Assembly: GCA_964535575.1 (NCBI GenBank)
Contig: CAZHTC010000001.1
Coordinates: forward strand, 1-64,000
DNA from: JAGPCK01 sp964535575
Lineage (GTDB): Bacteria > Bacteroidota > Bacteroidia > UKL13-3
Length of the DNA: 64,000 bases
Direction of reading: 5' to 3'
In this document: positions 46,717-54,858 of the stretch, piece by piece
Numbering within the stretch: position 1 is the stretch's first letter
Layout: the number at the start of each line of letters is the position of its first letter
Translations under genes and position numbers: made by a program
Notes under the pieces: model-generated
Databases searched by the model: none
What the model was told of the DNA's origin: nothing
Seen by the model: only the letters and a program-made list of their open reading frames with translations

Positions 46717-47472
46717 TCATGCATACATCACCTGATCTTCACTCATCAGTTTCTCTCCGCGAAAGCGTAAGAGCAATTGTGCTACGGTTACCACATCTTT
46801 CTGGCAATAGGTTTTTATGCGCTCCAGGTCTTTTTCCTTCCAGTACACTTCCCACACGCGGCTTCCGTCAATATCATCTTTGGGTGTGGGTATATTAAAG
46901 CTGGCAGCGAGTAAATCGAGCGAGGTGAAACTTTTAAAATCTCCAAACTTCCAAAGCTCCATTGTATCAAGCAGGGTTACTTCCCAGGGTTTTTTACCGG
47001 CATTATCTAATATACGCGGAATGGGTACTCCATTAATCAGGCATCGCCTTCCTATATAGGGATAGTCGAACTCTTTTCCATTATGAGCGCAAAGCAACTT
47101 ATCATTCTCCAGGTTCCAACGGTTTATCATTTGCCCAAATTCTTCGAGCAACAATTTTTCATTATCTCCGTAAAACGACTTGAGTTTAAACTGCCACTCG
47201 TTTCCGTTGCGCAAAAATATGCCTACTGAAATGCAGGCAATTTTTCCAAACTCGGCATATATGCCTGCCCGGTTATAAATATCCTGCGGTGTTTGGTCGT
47301 CTTTTACCAGGTACTGGGCTTTCTTATTCCATAAGGCTTGCCAGCGGTCGTCAAGGCCTGTAAAATCAGGGAATTGGGGTACTGTTTCAATATCCAGACA
47401 CAGCACTTTGGTTAAATCAAGGTTGTCGAGCATATGTTTACTTTCATCCAAATATCTGAAAACTTTCGTCAT
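46717..47472 (-). CDS. predicted 3'-5' exonuclease, DEDDy type
   Basis: A nuclease of the PolB-like 3'-5' exonuclease group. Exo motifs are visible: LCLDIETVP (motif I), AHNGKEFDYPYIGRR (motif II) and IKTYCQKDVVTVAQ (motif III, with tyrosine). The frame is open to 47550, but its first 26 codons overlap the promoter of the divergent gene; I use the ATG at 47472 (MTKVFRYLDESKHML). A further ATG at 47433 is also possible. No polymerase domain is attached. DNA proofreading or RNA trimming cannot be told apart. Confidence 0.82.
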   Translation of the reverse strand: MTKVFRYLDESKHMLDNLDLTKVLCLDIETVPQFPDFTGLDDRWQALWNKKAQYLVKDDQTPQDIYNRAGIYAEFGKIACISVGIFLRNGNEWQFKLKSFYGDNEKLLLEEFGQMINRWNLENDKLLCAHNGKEFDYPYIGRRCLINGVPIPRILDNAGKKPWEVTLLDTMELWKFGDFKSFTSLDLLAASFNIPTPKDDIDGSRVWEVYWKEKDLERIKTYCQKDVVTVAQLLLRFRGEKLMSEDQVMYA

Positions 47473-47511
47473 AAAAAAACGCCTGTTGGTCGGGTTTGAT
47501 AAAAAAAGTGC

Positions 47512-47541
47512 TTGCAGATATGAAAAGTGCTGGTATCTTTG
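47512..47541 (+). promoter_or_regulatory. promoter of the SPFH gene
   Basis: TTG, exactly 19 bases, TATCTTTG. Both elements and spacing fit the consensus. The leader would be about 17 bases. Confidence 0.8.
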
Positions 47542-47562
47542 TGATATCAAATTAATATCAAA

Positions 47563-48423
47563 ATGAAAACAGACATTTCCTTTAAAGCTGCTTCCGGATT
47601 CGGAATGCTATTTTTCTTTATCTTACTATTTGGCCTTGGAGTATGGGCCATAACCCTGCACACGCCTTTAACAATTATCCTGGGTAGTGTTGGTTTTATG
47701 GTTGCATTTATGCTGATGCCAGGGTTTATGATTGTGAATCCTAATGAATCTAAGGTGCTTCTTCTTTTTGGAGAGTATAAAGGCACACTTAAAGACAACG
47801 GATTTTTTTGGGCCAACCCGTTTTATACTAAAAGAAATGTATCGTTAAAGGCCATGAACCTGAACGGACATTCGATTAAAGTAAACGACAAACTGGGCAA
47901 CCCTATTGAAATTGCCGCAGTAATTGTGTGGCAGGTAGAAGATACGGCCCGTGCCTGCTTTGAAGTAAATGATTTTGTGCAATACATAGCCATACAAAGT
48001 GAAGCGGCAGTAAGGCATTTGGCCGGTACCTGTCCGTATGATAATTTAGAACATGAAGACGAAGTTAGCCTTCGTTCGGGTGGTGAAAAGGTAAATCATA
48101 TGCTGGAAAGCGAACTTACCGAACGCATGCACCGTGCAGGAATTAAAATTATTGAAGCCCGCATAAGTCATTTGGCCTATGCCCAGGAAATTGCAGGAGC
48201 CATGTTGCAACGTCAGCAGGCTACCGCAGTGGTGGCAGCACGTAAACAAATTGTAGAAGGTGCCGTAGGTATGGTAGAAATGGCCCTTGCCAAACTATCG
48301 GAAAAAGATATTGTGCAATTGGACGAAGAGCGAAAAGCAGCCATGGTGAGCAACCTGCTGGTGGTGCTTTGCGGAGATAAAAATGTGAGTCCGGTGGTAA
48401 ACACAGGAACTCTGTACAACTAA
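47563..48423 (+). CDS. SPFH/Band 7 domain membrane protein
   Basis: A 286-residue member of the SPFH (stomatin/prohibitin/flotillin) superfamily. Two hydrophobic segments at residues 12-32 and 38-56 are followed by the SPFH domain (NPNESKVLLLFGEYKGTLKDNGFFW, IEARISHLAYAQEIAGAML) and a C-terminal helical part. Such proteins assemble into membrane microdomain scaffolds. It heads a likely operon with the PH-like and ribbon-helix-helix genes. Confidence 0.9.
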   Translation: MKTDISFKAASGFGMLFFFILLFGLGVWAITLHTPLTIILGSVGFMVAFMLMPGFMIVNPNESKVLLLFGEYKGTLKDNGFFWANPFYTKRNVSLKAMNLNGHSIKVNDKLGNPIEIAAVIVWQVEDTARACFEVNDFVQYIAIQSEAAVRHLAGTCPYDNLEHEDEVSLRSGGEKVNHMLESELTERMHRAGIKIIEARISHLAYAQEIAGAMLQRQQATAVVAARKQIVEGAVGMVEMALAKLSEKDIVQLDEERKAAMVSNLLVVLCGDKNVSPVVNTGTLYN

Positions 48424-48445
48424 ACTTATCAGAAAGAAAAAGATG

Positions 48446-48494
48446 CCACAGATTACACAAATCTGGCTTTAATACAGGTGGGTGTAATTTGTGG
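48446..48494. repeat. imperfect inverted repeat
   Basis: CCACAGATTACAC at 48446-48458 is inverted with one mismatch at 48482-48494, separated by 23 bases. It lies between the SPFH and PH-like genes. It may form a weak stem in the mRNA; no T run follows. Confidence 0.4.
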
Positions 48495-48520
48495 TTTAGT
48501 AATAGAAATAACAGAAACAT

Positions 48521-49030
48521 ATGATGACATTTAATGAAACACAGAAATTCAGGCAATGGTGGCTTTGGATATTGCTGGTTGGAGCCTCTGTAAAAACACT
48601 TACGCATACATTTCATGGCAATATCCCCAATCTAGCCGATATAAGAGCTGTGGAATGGGTGTCGGCTGCCGTCTTTTTTCTTCTTGCCATCCTGTTCTGG
48701 TTTGTACGGCTTCGTACCGTTATTGACCAAACAGGTATTCATGTCACTTTTGTTCCCTTTGCATTCCGAAGCCAACACTGGACCTGGGGAGAAATTAAAC
48801 GCGCCCATATAAGAGAATATAAACCTTTACTTGAATACGGTGGATGGGGATTACGATACACCCTGCGCAACGGAAGAGCCTACAGTACCAAAGGGAATAA
48901 CGGATTGCAGTTAGAATTGACCAATGGTAAAAAGATTTTGATAGGCACTCAGCAAAAAGAAGAGTTAAACCGGGTGCTCACTTACCTGCGCCAACAATAC
49001 CGTATTGAAGCTATTGAAATAACAGGATAG
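48521..49030 (+). CDS. small membrane protein with PH-like domain
   Basis: A 169-residue protein with two predicted membrane segments (about residues 12-30 and 46-66), then a soluble beta-rich part (TVIDQTGIHVTFVPF, HWTWGEIKRAHIREYKPL, LQLELTNGKKILIGTQQ) resembling bacterial PH-like domains. The function is unknown. It lies between the SPFH gene and a ribbon-helix-helix gene, ten bases before the latter, so they probably belong together. A second ATG follows directly and could be used instead. Confidence 0.7.
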   Translation: MMTFNETQKFRQWWLWILLVGASVKTLTHTFHGNIPNLADIRAVEWVSAAVFFLLAILFWFVRLRTVIDQTGIHVTFVPFAFRSQHWTWGEIKRAHIREYKPLLEYGGWGLRYTLRNGRAYSTKGNNGLQLELTNGKKILIGTQQKEELNRVLTYLRQQYRIEAIEITG

Positions 49031-49039
49031 AACAAACGT

Positions 49040-49204
49040 ATGGCCGAAAAAAAAGCATTTGTACTACGTGTTTCGCCCGAGATGATGCAGGAAATTGAAA
49101 AGTGGGCGTCAGATGAATTCAGAAGCGTGAACGGACAGATTGAATTTTTGCTGAACAAGGCATTGAAAGAAAACGGGCGGCTGAAGGAGGGAAAGAAAAA
49201 ATAA
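49040..49204 (+). CDS. Arc-like ribbon-helix-helix protein (54 residues)
   Basis: A small reading frame of 54 codons starting at the ATG 49040: MAEKKAFVLRVSPEMMQE, then IEKWASDEFRSVNGQIEF and a lysine-rich end. The pattern strand (FVLRVSP), helix (EMMQEIEKWASDEF), turn (SVNG), helix (QIEFLLNKALK) is that of Arc/MetJ-type DNA-binding proteins. It starts ten bases after the PH-like gene, so it is probably cotranscribed. It may regulate its own operon; in Bacteroidota such proteins occur next to SPFH genes, but I state that as inference. Confidence 0.8.
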   Translation: MAEKKAFVLRVSPEMMQEIEKWASDEFRSVNGQIEFLLNKALKENGRLKEGKKK

Positions 49205-49243
49205 ATAATTTTCTTCCCACAGGCTAATTCCCTAATTTTGATT

Positions 49244-49657
49244 ATGCACTATCGAATCTTAACGTTTTTCGTTCTTGCATTATTTTTAACGGGATGTCCT
49301 CCGTGTGAAAGCAAAAAACAGGAACCTGCGTTTCACCTCTTTGTTCAAAATGGCATTGCCAAACAAGTTGATAGTTTATATGCCTTAAACGGAATGGAGC
49401 GAATTCCACTAAAAAAATACCCATCCTCTGCGGGAGCATCGTTTGATATTTACCTCGACCCATCCTCCGCATATTCTACTTTCATTCTTACTCAAAACAT
49501 AAACCTTATCGATACTATTATCTATTCACATGAGTTGAATGTACAATTTGAAAGGGAAGATTGTGGTTTTAACGGAAGCTTTTCTGACATAACTGTTTTT
49601 CATTCTACATTACCCCCAATTTGTTTTGACGGGAAAGCCCATATTCAACTGCCATGA
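49244..49657 (+). CDS. lipoprotein, DUF6452-like
   Basis: A 137-residue lipoprotein. The ATG at 49244 gives MHYRILTFFVLALFLTGC (cysteine 18). The mature part is beta-rich, with FHLFVQNG, SFDIYLDPSS and RIPLKKYPS, and cysteines in EREDCGFNG and PPICFDG. It resembles a family of small Bacteroidota lipoproteins that pair with a barrel protein, as is the case here: its stop overlaps the next start (ATGA). Function unknown. Confidence 0.75.
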   Translation: MHYRILTFFVLALFLTGCPPCESKKQEPAFHLFVQNGIAKQVDSLYALNGMERIPLKKYPSSAGASFDIYLDPSSAYSTFILTQNINLIDTIIYSHELNVQFEREDCGFNGSFSDITVFHSTLPPICFDGKAHIQLP

Positions 49658-50355
49658 AAAAAACCGCCTGGCTTTTACCTTTATTCTTCCTTACCAATTA
49701 TGTATTTGGAGTGAACGACACGTTAAAAATCAAAAACCGGCTGAGTATATCGGTTGATCCTTTTGTTTTAATTCAATCAAACAAAGGATTTATGAGTGAA
49801 TTTTTTGTGCGTTATGAATGGAACAACCTTATCGGGGTAAAACTGGGTTTTGGATACATGGATAAGCGGGTTGACTCGGTATATTATAATGTACGGAAGT
49901 ATCAAAGTGCTGGAGGTTTTTACAAACTGGGGATTAATTTCATTCCGAAAATAAGTAAGAGCACCCGCTTTATAGCCGGAGTGAATTGTGTACAGAGTTT
50001 TTACAAAGAAAAAGGGTTAATAGAAATAAAAAGCAGCATTTGGAACACCAAAAGCAAAATTCCGTATACCATAGATGATTGCAGTATGACGGCTATTGAA
50101 TATGAAATAGGATTCCAGTTTCATTTCAAAAACAAGCATATTTCCCTTTCGCCAGTAGTTAAGATACGAAAATTTTTACAACCCAATAATCCTTCAGCCG
50201 ATCAGATGTTTTCAGGCAACGCAGGGAATACCTACCAAAGTTTTTTTATTCCGGGACTTGGGTTTCCATATAAAGGGAATGTGATGAGCAATATAGGATT
50301 TTCGCTTAACCTGATTTACACTTTTGATTTAAAGCCTGAGCCTGCCAACTGGTAA
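49654..50355 (+). CDS. outer-membrane barrel-like protein, DUF6048-like
   Basis: A 233-residue secreted protein: signal peptide 1-19 (LLPLFFLTNYVFG), then alternating hydrophobic strands typical of a small outer-membrane beta barrel (FFVRYEWNNLIGVKLGFGYM, GGFYKLGINFIP, IEYEIGFQFHF, FSLNLIYTF). The start overlaps the lipoprotein stop by four bases. The pair looks like the lipoprotein/barrel couples known in Bacteroidota (DUF6452 with DUF6048); the match is from memory and is tentative. Confidence 0.72.
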   Translation: MKKTAWLLPLFFLTNYVFGVNDTLKIKNRLSISVDPFVLIQSNKGFMSEFFVRYEWNNLIGVKLGFGYMDKRVDSVYYNVRKYQSAGGFYKLGINFIPKISKSTRFIAGVNCVQSFYKEKGLIEIKSSIWNTKSKIPYTIDDCSMTAIEYEIGFQFHFKNKHISLSPVVKIRKFLQPNNPSADQMFSGNAGNTYQSFFIPGLGFPYKGNVMSNIGFSLNLIYTFDLKPEPANW

Positions 50356-50358
50356 ACA

Positions 50359-51108
50359 TCACCAGCTTCCGCTCGATCCGCCTCCGCCAAAACCGCCTCC
50401 GCCAAAGCCTCCGAAACCTCCACTGCTGCTGCCGCCACCCCATCCGCTACCGGATGAAAAACCGTGGCTGCCCAGGGTGCCCCAGAACAGGGGGCCGGCC
50501 ATTCCTCTTCCTCCACGACCACCACCTTTGCCCTTAAAGATGACAAAGAAAATAATAATTACTCCAATTAAAATAGCGAGGTTCATGAATCCGTTTTTCC
50601 CTTCCGGCTCCCTATCGTTTTTATATTCGCCCTGTGCGGCAGCAATCATATCGGTAGTGGCTTCATCCAATCCGTTATAATAATTGCCAGCTTTAAAATT
50701 GGGTTTAATTCGTTTACTGATAATTCGTGAGCAAATTGCATCTGGTAATGCCCCTTCCAAACCATAGCCGGTATGAATTCGCACCTTTCTGTCGTCAATA
50801 GCTACATAAAGCAGCACTCCGTTGTTTTTCCCTTTTTCACCTATGCCCCACCCTTCGGCCAGACGCTGGCAATAATCAAAAATGTCATCACCCTCCAGCG
50901 AATTTTCAATGACCACTGCAATTTGGGTGGAAGTGGTATCGAAATAGGCAACCAGCTTTTGTTCAAGGGCACTCTGCTCCCCGCTGCTTAACACACCTGC
51001 ATAATCATTTACCAATCGGGCAGGATTGGGTATAGAAGGAATATCTTTTGCTAAGGAGAAACCCAAAAAAGCGAACAGATAAACGAGCAGCAACAGGCCT
51101 TTACGCAT
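50359..51108 (-). CDS. TPM domain protein, YgcG type
   Basis: A 249-residue membrane-anchored protein. The ATG at 51108 gives the signal MRKGLLLLVYLFAFLGFSLA. The TPM domain (about residues 25-155) has VNDYAGVLS, FDTTSTQIAVVI, GWGIGEKGKNNGVLLYVA and RIHTGYGLEGALPDA. One membrane segment (LAILIGVIIIFFVIF) follows, and the tail is a glycine/serine-rich repeat. It overlaps the upstream short TPM gene by eight bases. TPM proteins act as phosphatases or assembly factors in other systems; the role here is open. Confidence 0.88.
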   Translation of the reverse strand: MRKGLLLLVYLFAFLGFSLAKDIPSIPNPARLVNDYAGVLSSGEQSALEQKLVAYFDTTSTQIAVVIENSLEGDDIFDYCQRLAEGWGIGEKGKNNGVLLYVAIDDRKVRIHTGYGLEGALPDAICSRIISKRIKPNFKAGNYYNGLDEATTDMIAAAQGEYKNDREPEGKNGFMNLAILIGVIIIFFVIFKGKGGGRGGRGMAGPLFWGTLGSHGFSSGSGWGGGSSSGGFGGFGGGGFGGGGSSGSW

Positions 51109-51544
51109 CGCTACCTCCAAATGAAATATCGTTGCTCAGTTCGTTGGTATCATTTGTTTGATGAGGGAAATATTTTTTCAGTTTTTCACCTGCCATTTCA
51201 ATGGCCAAACATAATCCCTCGGTAAACAGGTTTTGTTTAAAATGCGTTTCAAGCACTTTTTTCTCTTCGTCCCAAAAAGCATCGGTCACTTTTTCATGAA
51301 TGCCCTTATCCCCTATCACCGCAAACTTTTTATCCTCGTAAGCCAGGTAAAACAATACTCCGTTCTTTAATTCGGTGGCATGCATTCCCAGTTTTTCAAA
51401 AACTTCTTTAGCGCGTGCATAGGTATCCCCGTTGCATAAAGGTTCCACATGCACGCGTATTTCGCCCGAGGTATTTGTTTCAGCCAGTTTAATAGCGTCA
51501 ACAATTTGATTTTGCTGTTTGGATGAAAAAAATTCCTTAGGCAT
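51101..51544 (-). CDS. short TPM domain protein
   Basis: A 147-residue protein with a TPM domain (SSKQQNQIVDAIKLAETNTS, IRVHVEP, LKNGVLFYLAYEDKKFAV, GDKGIHEKV) but no signal peptide or membrane segment, so it is probably cytosolic. It lies between lemA (14-base gap) and the YgcG-type gene. The three-gene arrangement is a common Bacteroidota set. Confidence 0.85.
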   Translation of the reverse strand: MPKEFFSSKQQNQIVDAIKLAETNTSGEIRVHVEPLCNGDTYARAKEVFEKLGMHATELKNGVLFYLAYEDKKFAVIGDKGIHEKVTDAFWDEEKKVLETHFKQNLFTEGLCLAIEMAGEKLKKYFPHQTNDTNELSNDISFGGSDA

Positions 51545-51558
51545 AGGGCTATTGATAA

Positions 51559-52146
51559 TTACTTGAAATCAACAGAGGGTGCTTTTTCTGCGCCTTTATC
51601 AGCTTCAAAGTATCCTTTCTGAGAGAATCCGAACATACCAGCGAAAATATTTGACGGGAACCTGCGGATGGAACTGTTGTAATCCTGTACCACTTCGTTA
51701 AATTTTCCGCGTTCGGTAGCAATGCGGTTTTCCGTTCCTTCCAACTGCGCCTGCAATTCCGAAAAATTTTGAGTGGCTTTTAAATCAGGGTATGCTTCAG
51801 CCACGGCCATCAAACGACTGAGAGCGCTGCTGAGTTCGCCCTGTGCAGCCTGAAATTTTTGCATCATCTCGGGCGAAAGATTGGAAGCGTCAATTTTTAC
51901 GCTGGTGGCGTTGGCACGTGCCTGTATTACTTTTTCAAGTGTGGATTGCTCAAAATTGGCTGCCCCTTTCACGGTATTCACCAGGTTAGGGATTAAATCC
52001 ATTCTGCGCTGGTACACATTTTCTACCTGTCCCCACGCTTTTTTCACCATTTCCTCTTTGTTCACCATACCATTGTACGAGTTGCACCCGCCAACAAATA
52101 ACAGCAGAACCACTCCGATTACAATCCAACTTGTTTTAATTTTCAT
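51559..52146 (-). CDS. lemA: LemA family protein
   Basis: A 195-residue membrane protein. An N-terminal anchor (SWIVIGVVLLLFVGGC, which may also be a lipobox) is followed by the LemA helix bundle: YNGMVNKEEMVKKAWGQVENVYQRR, DLIPNLVNTVKG, LSALSRLMAVAEAYPDLKAT, NFSELQAQLEGTENRIA. It is the first gene of the lemA-TPM-TPM operon. Its function in bacteria is not well known. Confidence 0.92.
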   Translation of the reverse strand: MKIKTSWIVIGVVLLLFVGGCNSYNGMVNKEEMVKKAWGQVENVYQRRMDLIPNLVNTVKGAANFEQSTLEKVIQARANATSVKIDASNLSPEMMQKFQAAQGELSSALSRLMAVAEAYPDLKATQNFSELQAQLEGTENRIATERGKFNEVVQDYNSSIRRFPSNIFAGMFGFSQKGYFEADKGAEKAPSVDFK

Positions 52147-52247
52147 TGTTATAGATTTAAAATTTATGCCGCAAAGTTCTACTAAATAAAAGGGATTCGC
52201 AAAAATGAATGTATGAGGCCGGGGGCGAAAGCGGTGAACGGGGTGTT

Positions 52248-52952
52248 TCAGCCGACCAACTGCATGTGAAACAACTCGGCAATATACTTTTTAAGCAATG
52301 ATTTTACTTCTTCAAAGTCAACCGGTTTGCCCATTTCCTTTTCTATGGAGGTAACGGGCTTATCGGTGATGCCGCAGGGAACAATATGGCTGAAATAGCT
52401 CAAATCGGTATTCACATTGAGAGCCAGACCATGCATGGTAACCCAACGGCTGCAACGCACCCCCATAGCACAAATTTTACGGGTACGCTTTAAATCGTGC
52501 GCATCAATCCATACTCCGGTTAGTCCTTCCACCCTTCCGCCTTCAATGCCATAATGTGCTATAGTTTTAATGATGGCTTCCTCCAGTGTACGCAGGTACA
52601 AATGAATATCGGTAAACACCTGATCAAGGTCGAACACCGGATAGGCTACCAACTGCCCGGGACCGTGGTAGGTAATGTCCCCTCCCCGGTTTATTTTGTA
52701 ATAGGTGGCCTTGATGTTTTTGAGAAAAGTATCGTTTACAAGCAAATTATTTTCGGAACCGCTTTTGCCAAGTGTGTACACATGCGGATGCTCGCAAAAA
52801 AGTAAATCATGGGCCGGGAGTTCCTGTTCGGCAACCGGAATATCACGGTTTTTTACCTTTAAAGCCACTTTGGCTGCCAACAATTCCTCCTGCAAATCCC
52901 AGGCTTCTTTGTAATCGATGCCACCTAAATCTTTGAAATAAACTCTTTGCAC
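52248..52952 (-). CDS. lipB: lipoyl(octanoyl) transferase
   Basis: A 234-residue LipB, which moves octanoyl groups from acyl carrier protein to lipoate-dependent enzymes. Conserved blocks are YTLGKSG, NRGGDITYHGPGQLVAYPV, GVWIDAHD, HGLALNVNTDLSYFSHIVPCGI (the catalytic cysteine lies in VPCGI). The start is GTG at 52952 (MQRVYFKDLGGIDYKEA), as no ATG fits. The -7 box ends four bases before it. Confidence 0.93.
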   Translation of the reverse strand: MQRVYFKDLGGIDYKEAWDLQEELLAAKVALKVKNRDIPVAEQELPAHDLLFCEHPHVYTLGKSGSENNLLVNDTFLKNIKATYYKINRGGDITYHGPGQLVAYPVFDLDQVFTDIHLYLRTLEEAIIKTIAHYGIEGGRVEGLTGVWIDAHDLKRTRKICAMGVRCSRWVTMHGLALNVNTDLSYFSHIVPCGITDKPVTSIEKEMGKPVDFEEVKSLLKKYIAELFHMQLVG

Positions 52953-52956
52953 AGGG

Positions 52957-52964
52957 CAAAGGTA
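52957..52964 (-). promoter_or_regulatory. -7 box of lipB
   Basis: An exact TACCTTTG on the minus strand, ending four bases before the GTG start. No TTG at the preferred -33 distance. Implies a leaderless or nearly leaderless mRNA. Confidence 0.5.
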
Positions 52965-52969
52965 ATTGC

Positions 52970-52997
52970 TTGGCCTGCAATTTTTGTTTTATCTTTA
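52970..52997 (+). promoter_or_regulatory. promoter of the secreted protein gene at 53019
   Basis: TTG, 17 bases, TATCTTTA (one base off TAnnTTTG). It is divergent from, and nearly overlaps, the lipB promoter. Confidence 0.5.
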
Positions 52998-53018
52998 CGT
53001 TTGAAAAGAAAATTTCGC

Positions 53019-54059
53019 ATGAAAAAAAGTATCCCCCTCATAATTGCCTTTTTAGCCTTCACCTGCGTGAAGGGTCAGGTGGTTTCTCCCGGGTATTCTT
53101 ACACATTGAGAAACGGGTTGGGCACCAGCTATTATTTTGAATCAGGGCCTTTTGGATTTTTCCCGGCTGATTTTATCAAAAAAAATAAAATAGACTCAGC
53201 CTGTGTACAAACGTTAAATTGTTCAAACGGAAAAACCACCGGCACGGTTGCCTCGCAAAGCGAAATTATTTACGATACCACCCAAAGACCTGTGAAGCGC
53301 ACCTACTTTGAAAACGGAAAAATGAAATACCGTTACCACTACCAAACTACCGCGCTTGCCGGAAGAGGATGGGCCTACCAAACGGAATCATGGAATAAAA
53401 AATTTAAACTGATTTATGCCAGCATTCACCATTACGACAGTGTGGGCCGCAGCGACAGTTCGTGGATTAAACCATCCGACAGGAAACCTTTTTACTTGTC
53501 GTATGTATCGGTAAATAACTCGGCCAAACGGCCTGTTTTTTCGGGAAGCTTTAATGAAAAAGGACAGATTTACTCCGAAACAAAATACACCTATGACGAA
53601 GCCGGAAAAGCCCTGCAAACCATGTCGACATTTAAAAAGGGAAAACTCGTTCGCTTTACCGATTACCGCTGCAAAACCCAACACGATACCCTCAAAGTGC
53701 GTATTTTAAATGTGTGCGAGCGCACCGATAAAGACCCCATGGGAAATATAATAGAGATAAAGGAACAGAAAACCGGCAAGAAAAATTATGTACTCAGATA
53801 CAAATACACTCCAGACAAAAAACGGCTGATTGAAGTACTGGTAACTACAGATAAACTTAAAAACAATTACCGCATTACCTATGCCTATGATGATGAAAAC
53901 CGGATTGTGCAGATTGAACAGTTTTATGGCAACTCCACCCAACCCAAATGGGTAAAAAAATACACCTATCCCAGCACCCTCTCGGCACGTAGCGAAACGT
54001 ATAAAAAAGGAAAATTAACCGGGGTGTATTTATATTGGTTTCATTCATCGGTGCACTAA
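53019..54059 (+). CDS. secreted protein of unknown function
   Basis: A 346-residue exported protein. The ATG at 53019 gives MKKSIPLIIAFLAFTCVKGQ as signal peptide; the frame is open to 52947 but those codons overlie promoters. The mature part contains repeated phrases such as RPVKRTYFENGKMKYRYHY, GQIYSETKYTYDEAGKA and YKYTPDKKRLIEV, reminiscent of YD/RHS-like or MORN-like repeats of surface proteins. There is no sorting domain. It ends close to the next gene, which is convergent. Confidence 0.75.
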   Translation: MKKSIPLIIAFLAFTCVKGQVVSPGYSYTLRNGLGTSYYFESGPFGFFPADFIKKNKIDSACVQTLNCSNGKTTGTVASQSEIIYDTTQRPVKRTYFENGKMKYRYHYQTTALAGRGWAYQTESWNKKFKLIYASIHHYDSVGRSDSSWIKPSDRKPFYLSYVSVNNSAKRPVFSGSFNEKGQIYSETKYTYDEAGKALQTMSTFKKGKLVRFTDYRCKTQHDTLKVRILNVCERTDKDPMGNIIEIKEQKTGKKNYVLRYKYTPDKKRLIEVLVTTDKLKNNYRITYAYDDENRIVQIEQFYGNSTQPKWVKKYTYPSTLSARSETYKKGKLTGVYLYWFHSSVH

Positions 54060-54094
54060 CACTTCCATATTAGGTCCCAAGCAAGCGAGGTACA

Positions 54095-54778
54095 TTACCC
54101 TTTCGGCTGTATAGCAACTTTTGTCAATTGTCCATTAGCATAGTGGAGCGAATACCTATAAAAACTATGCATTCCATTAGCCAGATTAAGTGAGTAAACA
54201 AAAAAAGTAACCTTATTCTTATTTACCTTTATGGAATAGTGTTTAATGAAAGCCTTTCCATTTTCATCATTTGAACCGATAAAGCCTTCATAAATTTCTT
54301 TTCTAAAGATTAAGGTATCTTTCGGTAGGCTATTTTCATTGCAAATAACACTCTTTAATGGGCGACTATATCCTGCAATAAAAATAACCAAACTTTTGTC
54401 AAGAAGTGTTAGAGTAGATTGTGAATCATTCAACAAATCCTTGAGAGCTTGCACGTCAGTTTCATTTAGAATTACACCATCATTGTTCCTAATACAATAT
54501 GTGCTCGAAAATGAATGGGGCAAATGCATCCTAATTCTGAAAAAACGGTGGATTTTAAATCCTCCTTTAAGGATTTCTTCGGCTTGATACTTCAATTTAA
54601 TTCTTGAACTATCTCTACCAAAATTTGGTAAAAAATATTTGCTCACATAATCCTTATAATATTGTTCCTGGCATCTTCTTATGAGTTCTTCTTCCGTTAT
54701 TTGACCAAAACCCATGACAGATATAAGTAGAAATAGCAATGTAAAAAACTTAGCCATATAGAATCTTTTACTTTTCAT
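54095..54778 (-). CDS. secreted protein of unknown function
   Basis: A protein of about 227 residues. Starting at the ATG 54778 gives MKSKRFYMAKFFTLLFLLI, an acceptable signal; the ATG at 54757 (MAKFFTLLFLLISVMGFGQ) gives a tighter one and is equally possible. The mature part is mixed, with cysteines at RRCQEQ, STYCIRN and SVICNEN and no family I recognise. It is convergent with the gene at 53019 and lies downstream of no clear promoter. Confidence 0.65.
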   Translation of the reverse strand: MKSKRFYMAKFFTLLFLLISVMGFGQITEEELIRRCQEQYYKDYVSKYFLPNFGRDSSRIKLKYQAEEILKGGFKIHRFFRIRMHLPHSFSSTYCIRNNDGVILNETDVQALKDLLNDSQSTLTLLDKSLVIFIAGYSRPLKSVICNENSLPKDTLIFRKEIYEGFIGSNDENGKAFIKHYSIKVNKNKVTFFVYSLNLANGMHSFYRYSLHYANGQLTKVAIQPKG

Positions 54779-54858
54779 CTCCAGTATACCCAACAAAGTA
54801 CTTTATAAGCTCGAATTCCTACGGTCTTGGTAGAAAGTTCAGATGACCTTCGCTCGGG

